Below are positions 22,491-40,900 of a DNA stretch of 64,000 bases, in pieces (position 1 is the stretch's first letter; every line of letters begins with the position of its first letter). The stretch is taken from the NCBI RefSeq assembly GCF_020520425.1, contig NC_079491.1, forward strand, positions 9,535,143 through 9,599,142, in the 5' to 3' direction. The stretch is from Spinacia oleracea (Eukaryota > Streptophyta > Magnoliopsida > Caryophyllales > Amaranthaceae). The notes beneath the pieces were generated by a model, which saw only the letters and a list, made by a program, of their open reading frames with translations, did no database searches and was not told the origin of the DNA. The position numbers were made by a program, and so were the translations under genes.

Positions 22491-23244
22491 GTACTAGTAT
22501 AATGCCCTACATCACATTGCTAGCTCGTACACACCCTGTTTATGTTTTTGCATGGGGGTGATGGACCAATACATTGTTTTTCTATACTAGCCATGTTTGA
22601 TGCATGTATCAGCCGGGCTACGTACTACAGAGTACTATTCATGAGATATAACTCGGGCCAACAATCCCTGACCGACACAAGTCTCACACGATCGAGTCAC
22701 AACACGATCTTGATTTAAAGTTATTGAGAGAAACCCAAACTCACACATAGCCCTGGAAAACGTATCGTATCAGGTCGTGTTGAACATGTCCGGGTTTAAT
22801 ATTTTGGATTGTGTACCAGTATAATACCCTACATCACATTGCTCGTACATACTCTTTATGTTTTTGCATGGGTGATGGCCAATACATTATTTTTTTCTAT
22901 ACTAGGCATGTTTGATGCATGTATCGGCCGACCAGCCAGGCTACATACTACTTACTACAAAGCAGTGGTGAGATAGGGGTGTCAAGACTCAAGAATGGGC
23001 TGCCGACCATCCAATTTTGTAAAAAAAGAATTTATACCTCTCATTTATTAGAAAAAATAAATTAATACGGATTAAATAACTGTTTACTAACATGTCGACA
23101 CCCGATTCAAAAATCCTGGCTCTGCCACTGTTACAAAATACTATTTATGAGATATAACTGGAGCTGACAATTCATGACAAAAACAAGTCTTATAACATGA
23201 TCTTGATTTGAAGTTATTGAGAGAACCCGAACCCACACATATAC
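22491..23244. repeat. Tandem duplication of about 260 bp, second copy carrying an insertion
   Basis: Copy 1 (22491-22750) and copy 2 (22813-23244) share long tracts such as CCCTACATCACATTGCT and GCATGTTTGATGCATGTATC-like sequence, through to TTATTGAGAGAAACCC and CACACATA. Copy 2 is longer only because of a 168-bp insertion. No coding potential is evident. Confidence 0.8.
22963..23130. mobile_element. MITE with CAGTGG ends inserted in the second duplicate
   Basis: The 168-bp insert begins CAGTGGTGAGATAGG and ends with the complement of CAGTGGCAGAGCCAGG, a terminal pattern common in hAT-like plant MITEs. It is absent from the corresponding point of copy 1, which fixes both borders. The flanks (CTACAAAG and TTACAAAA) look like an eroded 8-bp duplication. 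Confidence 0.65.
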
Positions 23245-24671
23245 AATTCAGTTATATGTTAATTGTTTATCTGTTTATTTGCTTACATTTCATTTCAAAC
23301 CAAAATATAAAACAGATGGGTTAATTAGTTGGATAAAAAGAGTTTACAATTTGCATATAATTGTCGATGTACAAATCCAGACGAAAGATGGCAAAAGAAT
23401 GATTTAATTAATCTCCCATAATATGTAATCAACTTTAGTTAATTAGGCCAGGTGAAATCTTATCCCGACTCCCTAGATAGCAAATTATTACTTCTACTTT
23501 ACTAAAGCTAGTTTTTTTTTGGGTTTTTTTTTAAAGTAAAATAAAAATTAGTGGCAAGTCGTAGATAAGTGGATTTATATCTTGTTCAAATGAGTCATAA
23601 GGGCATTGCTGCAGATATAAACGAAAGAGAAGGATCATAACCTATGTGTGATATGTCCTGTGCCGCTCTACTCGTATAATACAACAGATTTAAGGTACAC
23701 CGGGATGAATACTCTATTTATTCGATGGATTTTTATTCGATGGATTAGGTAAACAACTTTCTTCGTCAAGCTTGTGAAAACGAAGTTAATAAAAATTGAA
23801 ACTCTATTTCTAATAACTACGGAATAAGATTGTTGGTGTCGACTTAATTGGTCCTGTGAAAGTTATGGTCAAAATATGATAGGTTATTAGTAAAGTCAAA
23901 CTATTGCAACTGTTTAGAAAGGGAATTTGTAAAAAAGTTGTTACTTCATAAACAATTTTCCTTTGGTGCTGTTTTGTGTTTTTATATGTGAAGGAACAAC
24001 CATCTAGTAGAAGTAAACACACAATATCCAAAATCCAACCACTACATTAAAAAGATTAGTTGATGATGTTGGCACAAAAACTATATTTAGGTCATATCCT
24101 TAAATATATAATGAGTTGGCAGGAAGAACCAAAGACAAGGCACTAGTAGTAAACTTGCTAAGTTATGTTTTCAGAAATATCTGAAAGAAAAAAAATCTTG
24201 AGATATAATTCCTTTTCTTTTTTACTTTATCATCTAATTTGACTTTTATACTATTAAAATACTCTCTTTTTAACCTAGGTTATGATTCATACGTAAGGGA
24301 AAACATAGTAATAAAATATCTTATTATACTCGTCTCAATAAGTGCAAAAATATCAATTAAAACACAATCATAAGTATCAATTTAATTTTTCAAAGTAATT
24401 TCTACTTATTCATTTATACTCGTAATTAAAAGATATTGATGGTTAGCGATTGACTAGAATAAGAAATGATAAAAGTCAACCAGAACATACCACATGACAT
24501 GTTTATACATCCCAGAAAAAGCACCATCTTTTTTCCGCTGACGTGACATATTTTGATTGACTTTTCTCATTTTAACAAATTCCGACATGATTAAAATCTT
24601 AAACATACGGAGTATTACTATGTACGAAGTATTTAAAAACATGATAAATGAAACAAGTCAGTTTACTAATC
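23245..24671. other. Intergenic, AT-rich
   Basis: I see no gene, RNA or bounded repeat here. Confidence 0.5.
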
Positions 24672-24689
24672 AAGTTAAAAACAAAAATA

Positions 24690-24864
24690 CCAATTGCTTG
24701 TTGATTCAGTGATGATTGGGGCTGAACTTGGTAGGGAGAACTCATGTTCGATCCTCCGTAACAACAATTGGGAGGAGACTGAAACCTATCCACCCAGAAC
24801 TCGCATCGAATCCGGATTAACCCTAAGGGTCAACCGGTTCTATGTTCTAACACACAAAAAAAAA
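24690..24864 (+). mobile_element. Full-length tRNA-derived SINE
   Basis: A 175-bp body with an 18-bp perfect target duplication AAGTTAAAAACAAAAATA (24672-24689 and 24865-24882) and a poly(A) end. The head has an A-box-like TGATTCAGTGATGATTGG (24702-24719) and a B-box GTTCGATCC (24746-24754), the spacing of a Pol III promoter. The tail includes CGAATCCGGATTAACCC, shared with the truncated copy at 53971. Confidence 0.88.
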
Positions 24865-24882
24865 AAGTTAAAAACAAAAATA

Positions 24883-26190
24883 GAAGAAATATATTTTATA
24901 GGATATTTATAAATGTGAAATACATTAATTATTAGATGGAAAATGGTCTAGGTCAGCGGTCAAATTGTGGTGCAGCCTTCCTGACCTCAAGTACTCTATT
25001 GGTAAACAACTTCAACAAACTCGTTTTCTTCAAGTCTTTGGTATTTCTGGAAGATGTTTGACATTTTGTACATTTTGACTCCTAACTTCCTAAGGAACCT
25101 TCTTTTATTTGTATCCATTAATCGAATTGATCTTGTCAATCGGCTCTTGCCAACGAATTATTATATGTTTCGCATTATTAAATTGATTGATACAACTCTG
25201 ACATAATCCGAATATTTAATCCCGTGACTCATTACTAGGAGGTGCTTTATATAATTGAATAAAGTTTTGCTTTTTAGTTATTGAGGTATTTACGCGCTTA
25301 TGAATAATAACAGTATCAATAACATTTTCATATAAACGTTTATAACATAATGGAATGGATAATATAGTGTGAAAGCATGGTTGAAAACATAGTGGTACAT
25401 TGGTACCTACCTAATGAAGTAATGAACATATCTTGTGAACTCAAAAATACATTTCACACCTAGCTTAATTAGCTTGAGGTTTTCCCATCCATTTCCATTA
25501 CTTGCAAAGTTTCCTTGTTAATGAGACTTTAATTTCCTAATTGGAACAAAATTATTCTACCAAATTCAACATTGAGAAAAGCAACCAAACTATTAATTGT
25601 TTATAAGTTTTATGACTTTGATTCTATGTTAGAGGAAACTTAAGAAGGTCCCACTTCTTTTGACTAATTCTAGCTAATCCACCCATACTATTACATAAAC
25701 ACAATTACCAAGAATTTCAACCAAATTAATATTCCTTCCGCCCGCCTAATTTTGCAAATTAGTACCTCCCATATTTGAAAACATTATGGAATTTTATGAG
25801 AGTAATACTTTTGACCCCTGTCAATTACAAGTTCTTGTATATTAAGTAATACGGAATAAGTATGATCTGATAATTAAGTAAGTATCAGATGATCTAATTG
25901 GAGACAATTATACATCAGTGCAAATAAAATTGAAATAATGGATGAATATAGGAAATTGTATGAACATATTCTCCATCCTTTTTGGAATATAAGTAATCTA
26001 CACAAAGACCGGTTCTTGTTAACTAGTTCAAACAATGTATTAGTCAAATGAGATCAAGAGATGAAAGTCAAGAAGAATATATTGATGAGCTCAATATTTT
26101 TGGTGGATTATTAATTTGCAAATTGCAATTCAATGAAATATAATTACAATCTCTCTTTATTTGGACTTAGAGAGAATTGTTAATAGCCTA
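24883..26190. other. Intergenic, AT-rich
   Basis: No gene is seen. A one-ended Stowaway-like tract (ATTCCTTCCGCCCGCC) lies near 25732; its partner end was not found. Confidence 0.45.
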
Positions 26191-26531
26191 GGCTCCGTTT
26201 GGTAAGGCGTAAAATGTTTTCATTGTAAAACGACTTTACGTGGAAAACAGTTTTCAACGGAAAACACAATTCCAAACTAGTTTTCCTTTGTTTGGTAACT
26301 TAAAAGAAAATGGGAGAAGATGGTGAAGATTGAGTGAAAGAAAGGAGAGGGAGGTAAGGAGGAAAGAAGGAAAAGTGGTTTCCCTCCCTTTCAAATTGAA
26401 AAGGGTTTTCCATCTTTGAGAGAGTAATGGAAAATTGTTTTCCATCCCTTACCCAACCAAACAACGTAAAATGATTAAAAGGGGGAAAATCGTTTCCCAT
26501 GAAAACGTTTTACGCCCTACCAAACGGAGCC
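26191..26531. mobile_element. Tourist-like MITE with strong foldback
   Basis: Ends are GGCTCCGTTTGGTAAGGCGT and, on the other strand, GGCTCCGTTTGGTAGGGCGT, matching on for another ten bases. The flanks are CTA and TTA, near the TWA target of PIF/Harbinger. Short open frames inside (26254-26500) are products of the purine-rich foldback and not genes. Confidence 0.75.
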
Positions 26532-26639
26532 TTAAAAATAGTTATGCAGACCGTATTAGATCATATTTTGGCCATTATATCCAAATTACTTAGGGTGCGT
26601 TATTCATACTTGGACCGAGGATCCTTATTAGGCCCCAAT

Positions 26640-26835
26640 TAAAGATGTGTTATATTTACCTGATTTTTACTTATGTTTTATGAACTTATTTTAATTTGTA
26701 ATAAATTATTTTAGTTATAAATTGTACTATGTAATTGAGTAAGCCTTCTTTTTCATGAACTTATCTTGTCTGAATTCATCTTAACTTATTTTCCCTGAAA
26801 AAATAGAAACAAGGTAAATATAATCGGGCGTAACT
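26640..26835. mobile_element. Degraded Tourist-like MITE
   Basis: GTTATATTTACCT near 26650 and AGGTAAATATAA near 26815 form an inverted pair. The interior (TTATTTTAGTTATAAATTG, AACTTATC) resembles the MITEs at 27857 and 31918. Borders are uncertain. Confidence 0.4.
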
Positions 26836-26913
26836 TTTTTTTTGAAGGTAAAAATTAGTTCATTGATAAAATAATCACACGACATCTACATTTAAAATCA
26901 AAACTAACAAATA

Positions 26914-27172
26914 CTTCCTCCGTCTTTTAATACTCGCAACGTTTGTTAGTTTCATGCATGCCAATGCACAATTTTGATAATTTATATCTTAAATTCTCTT
27001 TATGCAAAAATTATAAAAAGTTAATATTTTGAAAATACACATTGAGACGAATCTAACAAGATCCCACATGACTATGTTTTATATTATACAAAAAACACTA
27101 CAAATAGTCAAAGTAGATTATATGAATAGTGGCAAAAGTCCAAACTTTGCGAGTATTAAAAGACGGAGGAAG
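26914..27172. mobile_element. Stowaway-type MITE
   Basis: CTTCCTCCGTCTTTTAATAC at the left is repeated exactly, inverted, at the right, and TA flanks both sides (26912-26913, 27173-27174). The near-perfect ends suggest a fairly young copy. Confidence 0.88.
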
Positions 27173-27856
27173 TACAAAACAATTTGGATCAAACAAAATT
27201 CTAATCCGACAAAACCATGATCGTTGTAGATGAGATCTGACAATGATGAATACCCTCTTTCACATCGCTGTTTGATACAAACTTCAACAAGGGGGTCTTT
27301 CGATCTGTTGTAGCTTTGGTATTAAATTAAATCTGATTCAATTGATTGTAGACGTAAGAATGACATCTGTTGTAACCCCGCACAAATCTTCATTAATAAA
27401 TCAATTTTTCCTGCGAAATTAAAAACATGGTCCCAAACTCTCACAAAGAGAGATAAAACCCAATAAATGGGTACAGATAACCCAATAAATGGGTAAAAAA
27501 GCTCTCCAATAGAGAGAGAATGGAGTTTTTATTTCTCCAATAACCGGGCGTAACTTGTTTGAACTTATATTTTTCTAAAAGTTAGTGAAAATACGAATTA
27601 TGTTACGAAGGGTGTATTGATCTTATATCTTCCCCGGAACTCGATAAGTAAGTATTTCGTAGAATAATCCTACCAGACTGAAACCTCGCATCTGAACTCA
27701 GATAGCCAAGGGATCGTTCGATATCGTTTTTTGTTTCCGATAATCTTTTTCTTTAAACTAAAATTCAAAATATGAAAACACTAGAAGTTGACAGTTTCCA
27801 AAATCAACATGATTATTATAGTTATGACCATATTTTAGTTTATGATTCAATATTTA

Positions 27857-28063
27857 GGCCATGTTATGTTCACCTTATTTTCACTTATTTCAGGAAAAAT
27901 AAGTTCAGTTAAGTTCAGATAAGATAAGTTCAGGAAAAATAAGGGTTGACCAAGTACAATTTATAACTAAAATAAGTTTTGATAAGTTCTAATAAGTTCA
28001 GATAAGTTCAGATAAGATAAATTCAGAAAAAATGAGTGAAAATCAGGTGAATAGAACGCAACC
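27857..28063. mobile_element. Tourist-like MITE
   Basis: GGCCATGTTATGTTCACCTT at the left and, inverted, GGTTGCGTTCTATTCACCTG at the right; flanks TTA and TGA. The interior is built of AAGTTCAGATAAG-like units, the same family as the copy at 31918 inside the kinase gene. It lies about 330 bp upstream of the kinase start codon. Confidence 0.7.
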
Positions 28064-28256
28064 TGATATTCAAGATAAATCATAGAAGTATATAACTTTT
28101 AAAACCAACACCAAAAATTAAAAACGGATAGTGATAAAATGAGCCATAAGGAAAGTACTTAATAGTGTGATTAGTATCCTAACACCCCTTCTTCATATGA
28201 TAAGTAACACCTACTAATTAATCTAACTTTTCAATTTATATTTTGGTATATAGGAG

Positions 28257-28266
28257 TATAAAAAAA
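28257..28266 (+). promoter_or_regulatory. TATA-like box of the CPK gene
   Basis: GTATAAAAAAATA lies about 135 bases upstream of the kinase ATG and is followed by a (CTT)n tract (28326-28350) and further pyrimidine-rich leader, a common plant arrangement. Confidence 0.45.
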
Positions 28267-28396
28267 TAAATTCACCAACTTTCGTTGTTTTTTGAAGAAC
28301 ACCATTTTTCTCAACTGACCCCTTTTTCTTCTTCTTCTTCTTCTTCACTTTTCTCTCTTCTCACCTAATTTTCTCTCTCCTCCTCTCAAACCAAAA

Positions 28397-34290
<5,894 letters not shown>

Positions 34291-36422
34291 TACAATAGAG
34301 GACCGAAAAAAGTTTTTGGGTTGCCTTTTGTTTTTGTTTTGGCACTTCTCCTTAACCTCAATTGATCTCTAAATGCACCAAAAGCATAACAAAGCAGTTG
34401 TACTTCATTCACCTACATAGTATTGTACCATAAAATCGACGAAATTTTGTCTCGGACGCTCGGATTGTATGTCAGCATCGCTGAGGTTGGGTTGCTTCAA
34501 TGATATAGTGTTGGCCTTTGAAGCTTCGATGAGGTTGGGTTTGTAATTTGTATATGTCTTCTTTCCTTTCTTTATTTTTTTGGGTGTCCAATTGGTATTC
34601 CATACTTCTTTCTGTATAGATTTTCAAGTTCTTTTTCAACATGTAACATGTATTATCAATCATTGGGAATTTCTTGTATTACTTTGTTCCAAATTAATAG
34701 GAGTTGAAGTTTTTTTTTAATTATTCTTTTTGGATGAAAATATTTCTCCCTCTGGGCCTTTTTTTTTAGATACTATTGCAAATAGAATCTAATACTTCAA
34801 CGATAAATATATACGGATTATGAAAACCGCATTTATTCTTGATTTATAGTTTTTTTAATATATTTTTTGACGTACGTACCTATGACAGTGTTACTATGGA
34901 CTATGGAGTATACGCCGAGGGCCGGTGCAGTCCGCCCAACTGGGCTCATTTTTAGATTTTTGATGGGTTATTCGGGCCTAGTGGATAAACTAAGGCCCGA
35001 AGGTGGTTAAATGGTTTTTTGGGCTTTTGTGAGTGGTGATTTGGGCTGATATAGTTTTCGAGCAAGTCCAATATCAAGTACTTAGTGCAGTCCAATTTGC
35101 AATCTGGTATAATTAATAATTCAATCATTTGATTTTAATTTAGTGATATGCAATTTGGTGTGTACAATAATATTTACTCGTTTCTACCGCGAAATTTGTT
35201 GTTTACAATAATCATTACTAAGAGTGAACACAAAGTTAGGGTACCATGAATTGGAATCGGAACTTGTTGTGCAGGTTTCGGTTTATAAAATTGGGAACTT
35301 GTTGTAACAAGTTTCGATTCTCATTTTTGCGGAATTTGTTGTGTATCATACACACACAAATTCTAATATGAAGCACCCAAAATAAGGGAAATGGTCCATA
35401 TAAAAATGCTTCATATGCCTAAAATATAAAATAAACTAAGCTAATTTTTTAGAAAATATAAATATAATGACAGGTCAAACTATAGAACAATCAAAGCCAC
35501 ATCATAAAGTAGAATTTTTTTCAATAAAATATTTAAAATTTTAAAATGACAGGGTACCCTGAAGTAGATTAAGTTCTAGTTTCGATTCTCATTTTCAGTG
35601 CAACAGGTTCCGATTCCTGGAATTTTGACAGGGTACCCTGTTGTGCTCACCCCCAGTCATTACCCCACACTGGACAAAATAAGTGTCAGGATAATTTGGT
35701 CGTTTCGAGTCAAAATCTGTTTAGATTATACTCCATAATTTGGGGATTGTTAAACTCCGTTTAATGTTATTTTACGAGTGCGTCTCAACTACCCCTTATA
35801 TTTAATTCCTCTTTCACCATTTTTACTTTCACCTTTTACTTGGCTTCCAACTTCAACAAATCCCATCACCACTCAATTTCGGTAGCACAATGTTCCAACG
35901 ACCACTCCAGCGACCAAAATTCCGGCAACCACTCCTACGTTGACCACCAATGTTCCTAGACGGCTTAGCTTTCTTGTCAAAATTATAGCGCCCACCACAA
36001 CAAGTTGGACTAACCTCTCTAGAAGAGAACAAATGGGTCAAATTGCTTACATATCCGGCGGGATCTCGACATTATCACAACAAGTAGTTTTTATTTTTTG
36101 TCCGGCAAAAACAACAATTTTATGTTGTTTGAACTCCTACCATGACAGGAGCTCAAACGGAAAAACTCTATGCCATTGTAGATACTTAAAATGCGAAAGT
36201 CTTAGCAAAAACTTGGTGATCATTGCATCATGTGATACCTTTGTGTCTTAAGTGTTTGCCCTAATTTAACATGTGCGAATCTAGCAAAAGGCGAAAGCTC
36301 AATTCTCAAAATTCTAGATATGAATGTCTTTTTTCAAAAACTCACCAGAGTGCCCGAGTGATGTCGCTCGATGTTGCTAGAGTTGGCCGTAGTTGAGTGG
36401 GTGTCGAAATTTGATGTAGAGA
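34291..36422. other. 3' flank of CPK and intergenic DNA
   Basis: The 3' untranslated region probably extends to about 34690. A GC-richer patch at 34910-35060 looks repeat-derived. Three open frames of 60-100 codons near 35850-36250 have no recognisable protein content. A pair of GGGTACCCTG tracts occurs near 35550-35640. Confidence 0.45.
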
Positions 36423-36566
36423 CGAGGGATGAAAATGGGTGAGTTAAACACGAGGATAGTTGGTTAAAAACGAGGGATGAAAATGGGTGAGGTAAATACG
36501 AGGATAGTTGGTTAAAAACGAGGGATGAAAATGGGTGAGGTAAACACGAGGATCGTTGGTTAAAAA
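36423..36566. repeat. Three tandem 48-bp units
   Basis: Units start at 36423, 36471 and 36519 with CGAGGGATGAAAATGGGTGA; the first differs from the others by a few bases. No function is suggested by the sequence. Confidence 0.85.
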
Positions 36567-36671
36567 TAATAAGTTAGGATTTAACGCTACGGCCGAGTAA
36601 TTTGAGTAGGATAATCGAATACGGTTCAGTTTTGGCGTGTCAAGTGAAACAGCACGTCTCCTGTGAGACCA

Positions 36672-36698
36672 GTCACACCATCAACTTGATGGTGTGAC
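36672..36698. repeat. Perfect 13-bp-arm hairpin bordering the tandem array
   Basis: Arms GTCACACCATCAA and TTGATGGTGTGAC are exact complements around a single C. A related weaker hairpin (CTCACC ATC GGTGAG, 37644-37658) marks the other side of the array. Confidence 0.85.
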
Positions 36699-36720
36699 GA
36701 GCGCGAAATCAATAGCGTGC

Positions 36721-37630
36721 CTCCCCTAAAACTAGAAAAAAAAAAGGTAACAGATCTAAACTATAGAAGTAACATACCTAAACTAAAAAAGTACCTCCTC
36801 TAAAATTATAAAAAAAAAAAAAAAAGTAACATGTCTAAACTATAGAAGTAACACTGTAACATACCTAAACTAAAAATGTACCTCCCCTAAAACTATTCCG
36901 TATAAATAAAATAACATGTCTAAACTATAAAAGTAACATACCTAAACTAAAAATGTACCTCATTTAAAATTATAAAAAAAAGTAACATGTCTAAACTATA
37001 GAAGTAATACATAAACTAAAAAGGTAACTCCCCTAAAACTAATCCGTATAAAAAAAAGTAACATGTCTAAACTATAGAAGTAATACATGAACTAAAAAGG
37101 TACCTCCCCTAAAACTAATCCGTATAAAAAAAAGTAACATGTCTAAACTATAGAAGTAACATACCTAAACTAAAAAGGTACCTCCCCTAAAACTACCCCG
37201 TATAAAAAAAAAAGTAACATGTCTAAACTATAGAAGTAACATACCTAAACTAAAAAAAATACCTCCTCTAAAATTATTTTAAAAAAAAGTAACATGTGTA
37301 AACTATAGAAGTAACATACCTAAACTAAGAAGGTATCTCCCCTAAAACTACTCCGTATAAAAAAAGTAACATGTATAAAATATAGAAGTAACATACCTAA
37401 ACTAAAAAAAGTACTTCCTCTAAAATTAAAAAAAAGAAGTAACATGTCTAAATTATAGAAGTAACATACCTAAACTAAGAAGGTATCTCCCCTAAAACTA
37501 CTCCGTATAAAAAAAGTAACATATATAAACAATAGAAGTAACATACGTAAACTAAAAAAATACCTCCTCTATAATTATATAAAAAAAAGTAACCTATCTA
37601 AACTATAGAAGTAACATACCTAAATTCGCA
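36721..37630. repeat. Array of about twelve 75-bp repeats upstream of the J-protein gene
   Basis: Each unit contains CCTCCCCTAAAACT or CCTCCTCTAAAATT, a poly(A) stretch, AAGTAACATGTCTAAACTAT, AGAAGTAACATACCTAAACT and AAAAGGTA. The two spacer types, one with ACTCCGTATAAAA and one without, alternate over the last five units, hinting at growth by two-unit steps. The array ends about 360 bp before the ATG of the J-protein gene, so it lies in or next to its promoter. It is not a CRISPR array: units are contiguous with no unique spacers. Confidence 0.9.
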
Positions 37631-37991
37631 AGTGTAAACTGATCTCACCATCGGTGAGGACAGTCTCATATAAGAATTTGGGCAATTGAAAATCGTTGTA
37701 CTGAAAATTCTCTCTCAACGACCGTATCTCCTGTAGGGCCCATCTCCACACGTTGTGTCATCTTCTTCCATATAATCCACCACCATTAACAAACTCTGAA
37801 CTTTCTCTCTCCTCCCCCCTCTTCTCCTCCACTTACACATCTACACGTCTCCCCCTTCCCAACGGTAATATCACAAACATTCAAAATCCCTAATAAAAAA
37901 ATCCCTAATTTTGGATTCATGCATTTCCCAGAAATTCAACCTAGATAATCAATCAATTACTTAATCAGCAATCAAAAGAATTCCGCAGGAA

Positions 37992-40900
37992 ATGGGGGTA
38001 GATTACTACAACATTCTGAAAGTGAATCGAAATGCAAGCGAAGATGACCTCCGGAAATCATATCGTCGATTAGCAATGACATGGCACCCAGATAAGAACC
38101 CTAACAACAAGCGTGAAGCTGAAGCTAAATTCAAGCAGATTTCTGAAGCGTACGATGTTCTCAGCGATCCTCAGAAACGTCAGATCTACGATCTTTACGG
38201 CGAAGAAGTTCTCAAATCAGGGCAATTCCCTCCTCCGCCTTCCGCCTCTCATGGTGGCGCTTCGGCCTCGCACCACCGTCAGCGCAATCATCATAGTGGA
38301 AACCCTAACCCTAATTTCTCGTCATTTCGGTTTAATCCCAGAGACGCGGATGATATTTATGCGGAATTGTTTGGGGAAGGCGGGGGTGGTGGTAGAGCTA
38401 CTAGTAGAGGGAGATCGTATAGAGATGGGTATTTTCGGACGTCGAATGGCGGCGGTGGTGGAGAAGGGGCGGGCCCACAGGTGCAGAGGAAAGGGCCTCC
38501 AGTGGAGAATAGTTTGCCTTGTAGTTTAGAGGATTTGTATAAGGGTGCTAAGAAGAAGATGAAGATTTCCAGGACTGTAGCTGATGCTACTGGGTATGTA
38601 ATATTGTTCCTTAAATTTATGATTTTTTTTGTTTCTTTGTGTGTGGATTTTATCTCCCATTTTGATCAATTTTGCTGATTATAAAACTTATTTTGTTTTT
38701 GCTGTTATGTGTGATTCTTTATTTTTTATGAGCATTAGTTTGATCAATCAGATAATTAGGCATTTCACAATTTCTATTCTAACCCAAGGGTGTTTTTTGC
38801 TAATTTGGGAGAGCTCCAAGCAAGGAAATAACGAAACTGTGTAGTGAACATTCTAGCATGTTTTAGTGTTTGTTTGTGTGCAAGAGCAACATAGCATATA
38901 AGAATGGATACCAAAGCATAGGAAAGAGTATTGTGAGAGTTGAACGCGCAGTAGTGGCTCATTGTATTAGTGTTTGTTAACTTGTTAACTCACCGCGTTA
39001 TTGTCTGTTTAGTGTTAGTTGCATTTTTGGTGAAACACGAGATATTGTTGGTGAGTGCTTTCTATGATTCAATTAGAAGAGAGTTGAGACAAAACTGAAC
39101 CTTCTAGGCTGAAGCCAAATATTGACCTAAGAGTTATGCTTGTTATAAATTTTTTAGTTCTAATTGAATGTAAGAATGAGCATGATATTAAGATGGTTAT
39201 GGTGGTATCAGGTTGTGTGCCTATGAGAAATATGATAGATAAATAAATCTACAATATGAAGCGTTTTTTATTCTTCTTGTGGTTTATGGTGGTCTTTGTG
39301 GTGGTTGAAGCTGAAGTTATGTGGATGAAATTGGAATTATGGACCTTATGGTGGCATGTGGGACGTGTTATTGCTAGGAATAGCTGAAGTAGACAATAGA
39401 TTATTAAAGCTTACCTTAGGTTAATTATGGTTGAATGGAGATCCGAGGATGAATTTACAATCCATAGTGGGAAATCTGAGCATTGGATTATCTTGGTGAT
39501 AGGCTAATAGGTTATTGATCTTCTATATTTTAAGAAAGAGTATGAGTTAAGAAAGAGTATGAGCTGTATCATTACAAATCAGGACATTTATGGTTGGTTG
39601 GTACGGGGTTGTTATTGTTATAGATTTATGCATACTTTTACTGAAGATCATGATATATTTACTTTTTATGTTTTGTCAATGGAGAGTTTGTCAAGGACTT
39701 GCAGCGTTCTATGGTGGCAATGTAGGACATATGTAGTTGAAGGACACCTAGTGCTGGATTGATAATAAAAAACATGTATTTGAAGAATAGTTAGTCTCTG
39801 GTTGATAATCTTTTTGCTATGTCATATGTTCTACTATATGTGTTGGCATAGGTATCAAATTGTTTGAAAAGTAATGATAGGAATCTTAGATCCTTACTTG
39901 GAATTCGCACTTTCGCAGTCTTGCATAAATAAGTGATTGGTTCTTTTGATCCTGTTTTTTGAGGTAAAATAGCTCAAGGAGTTATTTCAACATTGTTTGG
40001 AGTTACATTTTGAACTTGATAGCATGGGAAAACACAATATTTTTGGAAGAAGTGTAGTACTATTACTATTGGAGTATTATTTCTATCCTTTTTGGTACGT
40101 ATTTTAGTGATTAGAAACTTTGGTATGTTTCAAGGAATGTCCTTAAATCATCTTGCAGCTATTGTTGCAATTTGTCAAATTGGAAGTGATAGACCTCCAA
40201 TTAGATATTGCACCAAAAACAGTTTCTCATGGATATTTCCTTCGTTGTGTATTTGTATATTATGGGTTAAGTCATTGATAAGACCGCTTTCAATGACACA
40301 TGCACCACATCGATAAGATTTTGTCAACATGAAGTACCCTAAATTGCCAAAATTGAACAAAATTCAAAACCTTGAGCTAATTGGTGGTTCATAAAATGTG
40401 CATCAATATGTATATAGTACTGCTGTTTTCTTCTTAACAATTAAGGTCTAATAAGTTCAAATAAAATCACTCTCAAAATAAGTCATAAGCTCAAATAAGA
40501 TAAGGGCTATTATGTACAAAATAAAGTCTTATAACTTCAAATGGATTAAGGGGACCTCAGGTGATTAGCACCTAGCCTTAATAATGGAAAAAAAAAGTTT
40601 GTTACTAGGAACTAAGAAGTACATTCTAGGTAACATTCAAAACTTGAGGTGCTAGAATTGAGACGTAAAGCATATTGGAGATGTGGTTAAATGTTTAATG
40701 ATTCCCCCTTTCCTTTCCGTTTGTGGATCAACAGCTGGCTGCTACAGGAATTTATGCTGTTAAATGTTTATTGATTCGTTTGTGGATTTCTATTGCGGTA
40801 AACCATATTCCAAATGGCCTAGCATGCGAAATAGATTGTCATTTGTAACAAGGAGGTGGATGGTAAATTGGGTAACTTAATATCACTAAGCTCTGCTTGG

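Noticed and set aside
24702-24754. tRNA gene
   Set aside because: A- and B-box motifs are present but no cloverleaf can be drawn; this is a SINE head. The same applies to 11735-11820, 30883-30935 and 48545-48600.
26254-26500. Overlapping minus-strand frames of about 65 codons
   Set aside because: They arise from the purine-rich foldback of a Tourist-like MITE.
35853-36251. Open frames of 62 and 103 codons near the CPK 3' flank
   Set aside because: No recognisable motif, no splice or promoter context, and biased composition.
36721-37630. CRISPR-like array
   Set aside because: The units are contiguous and homologous throughout, with no unique spacers, in a plant genome.
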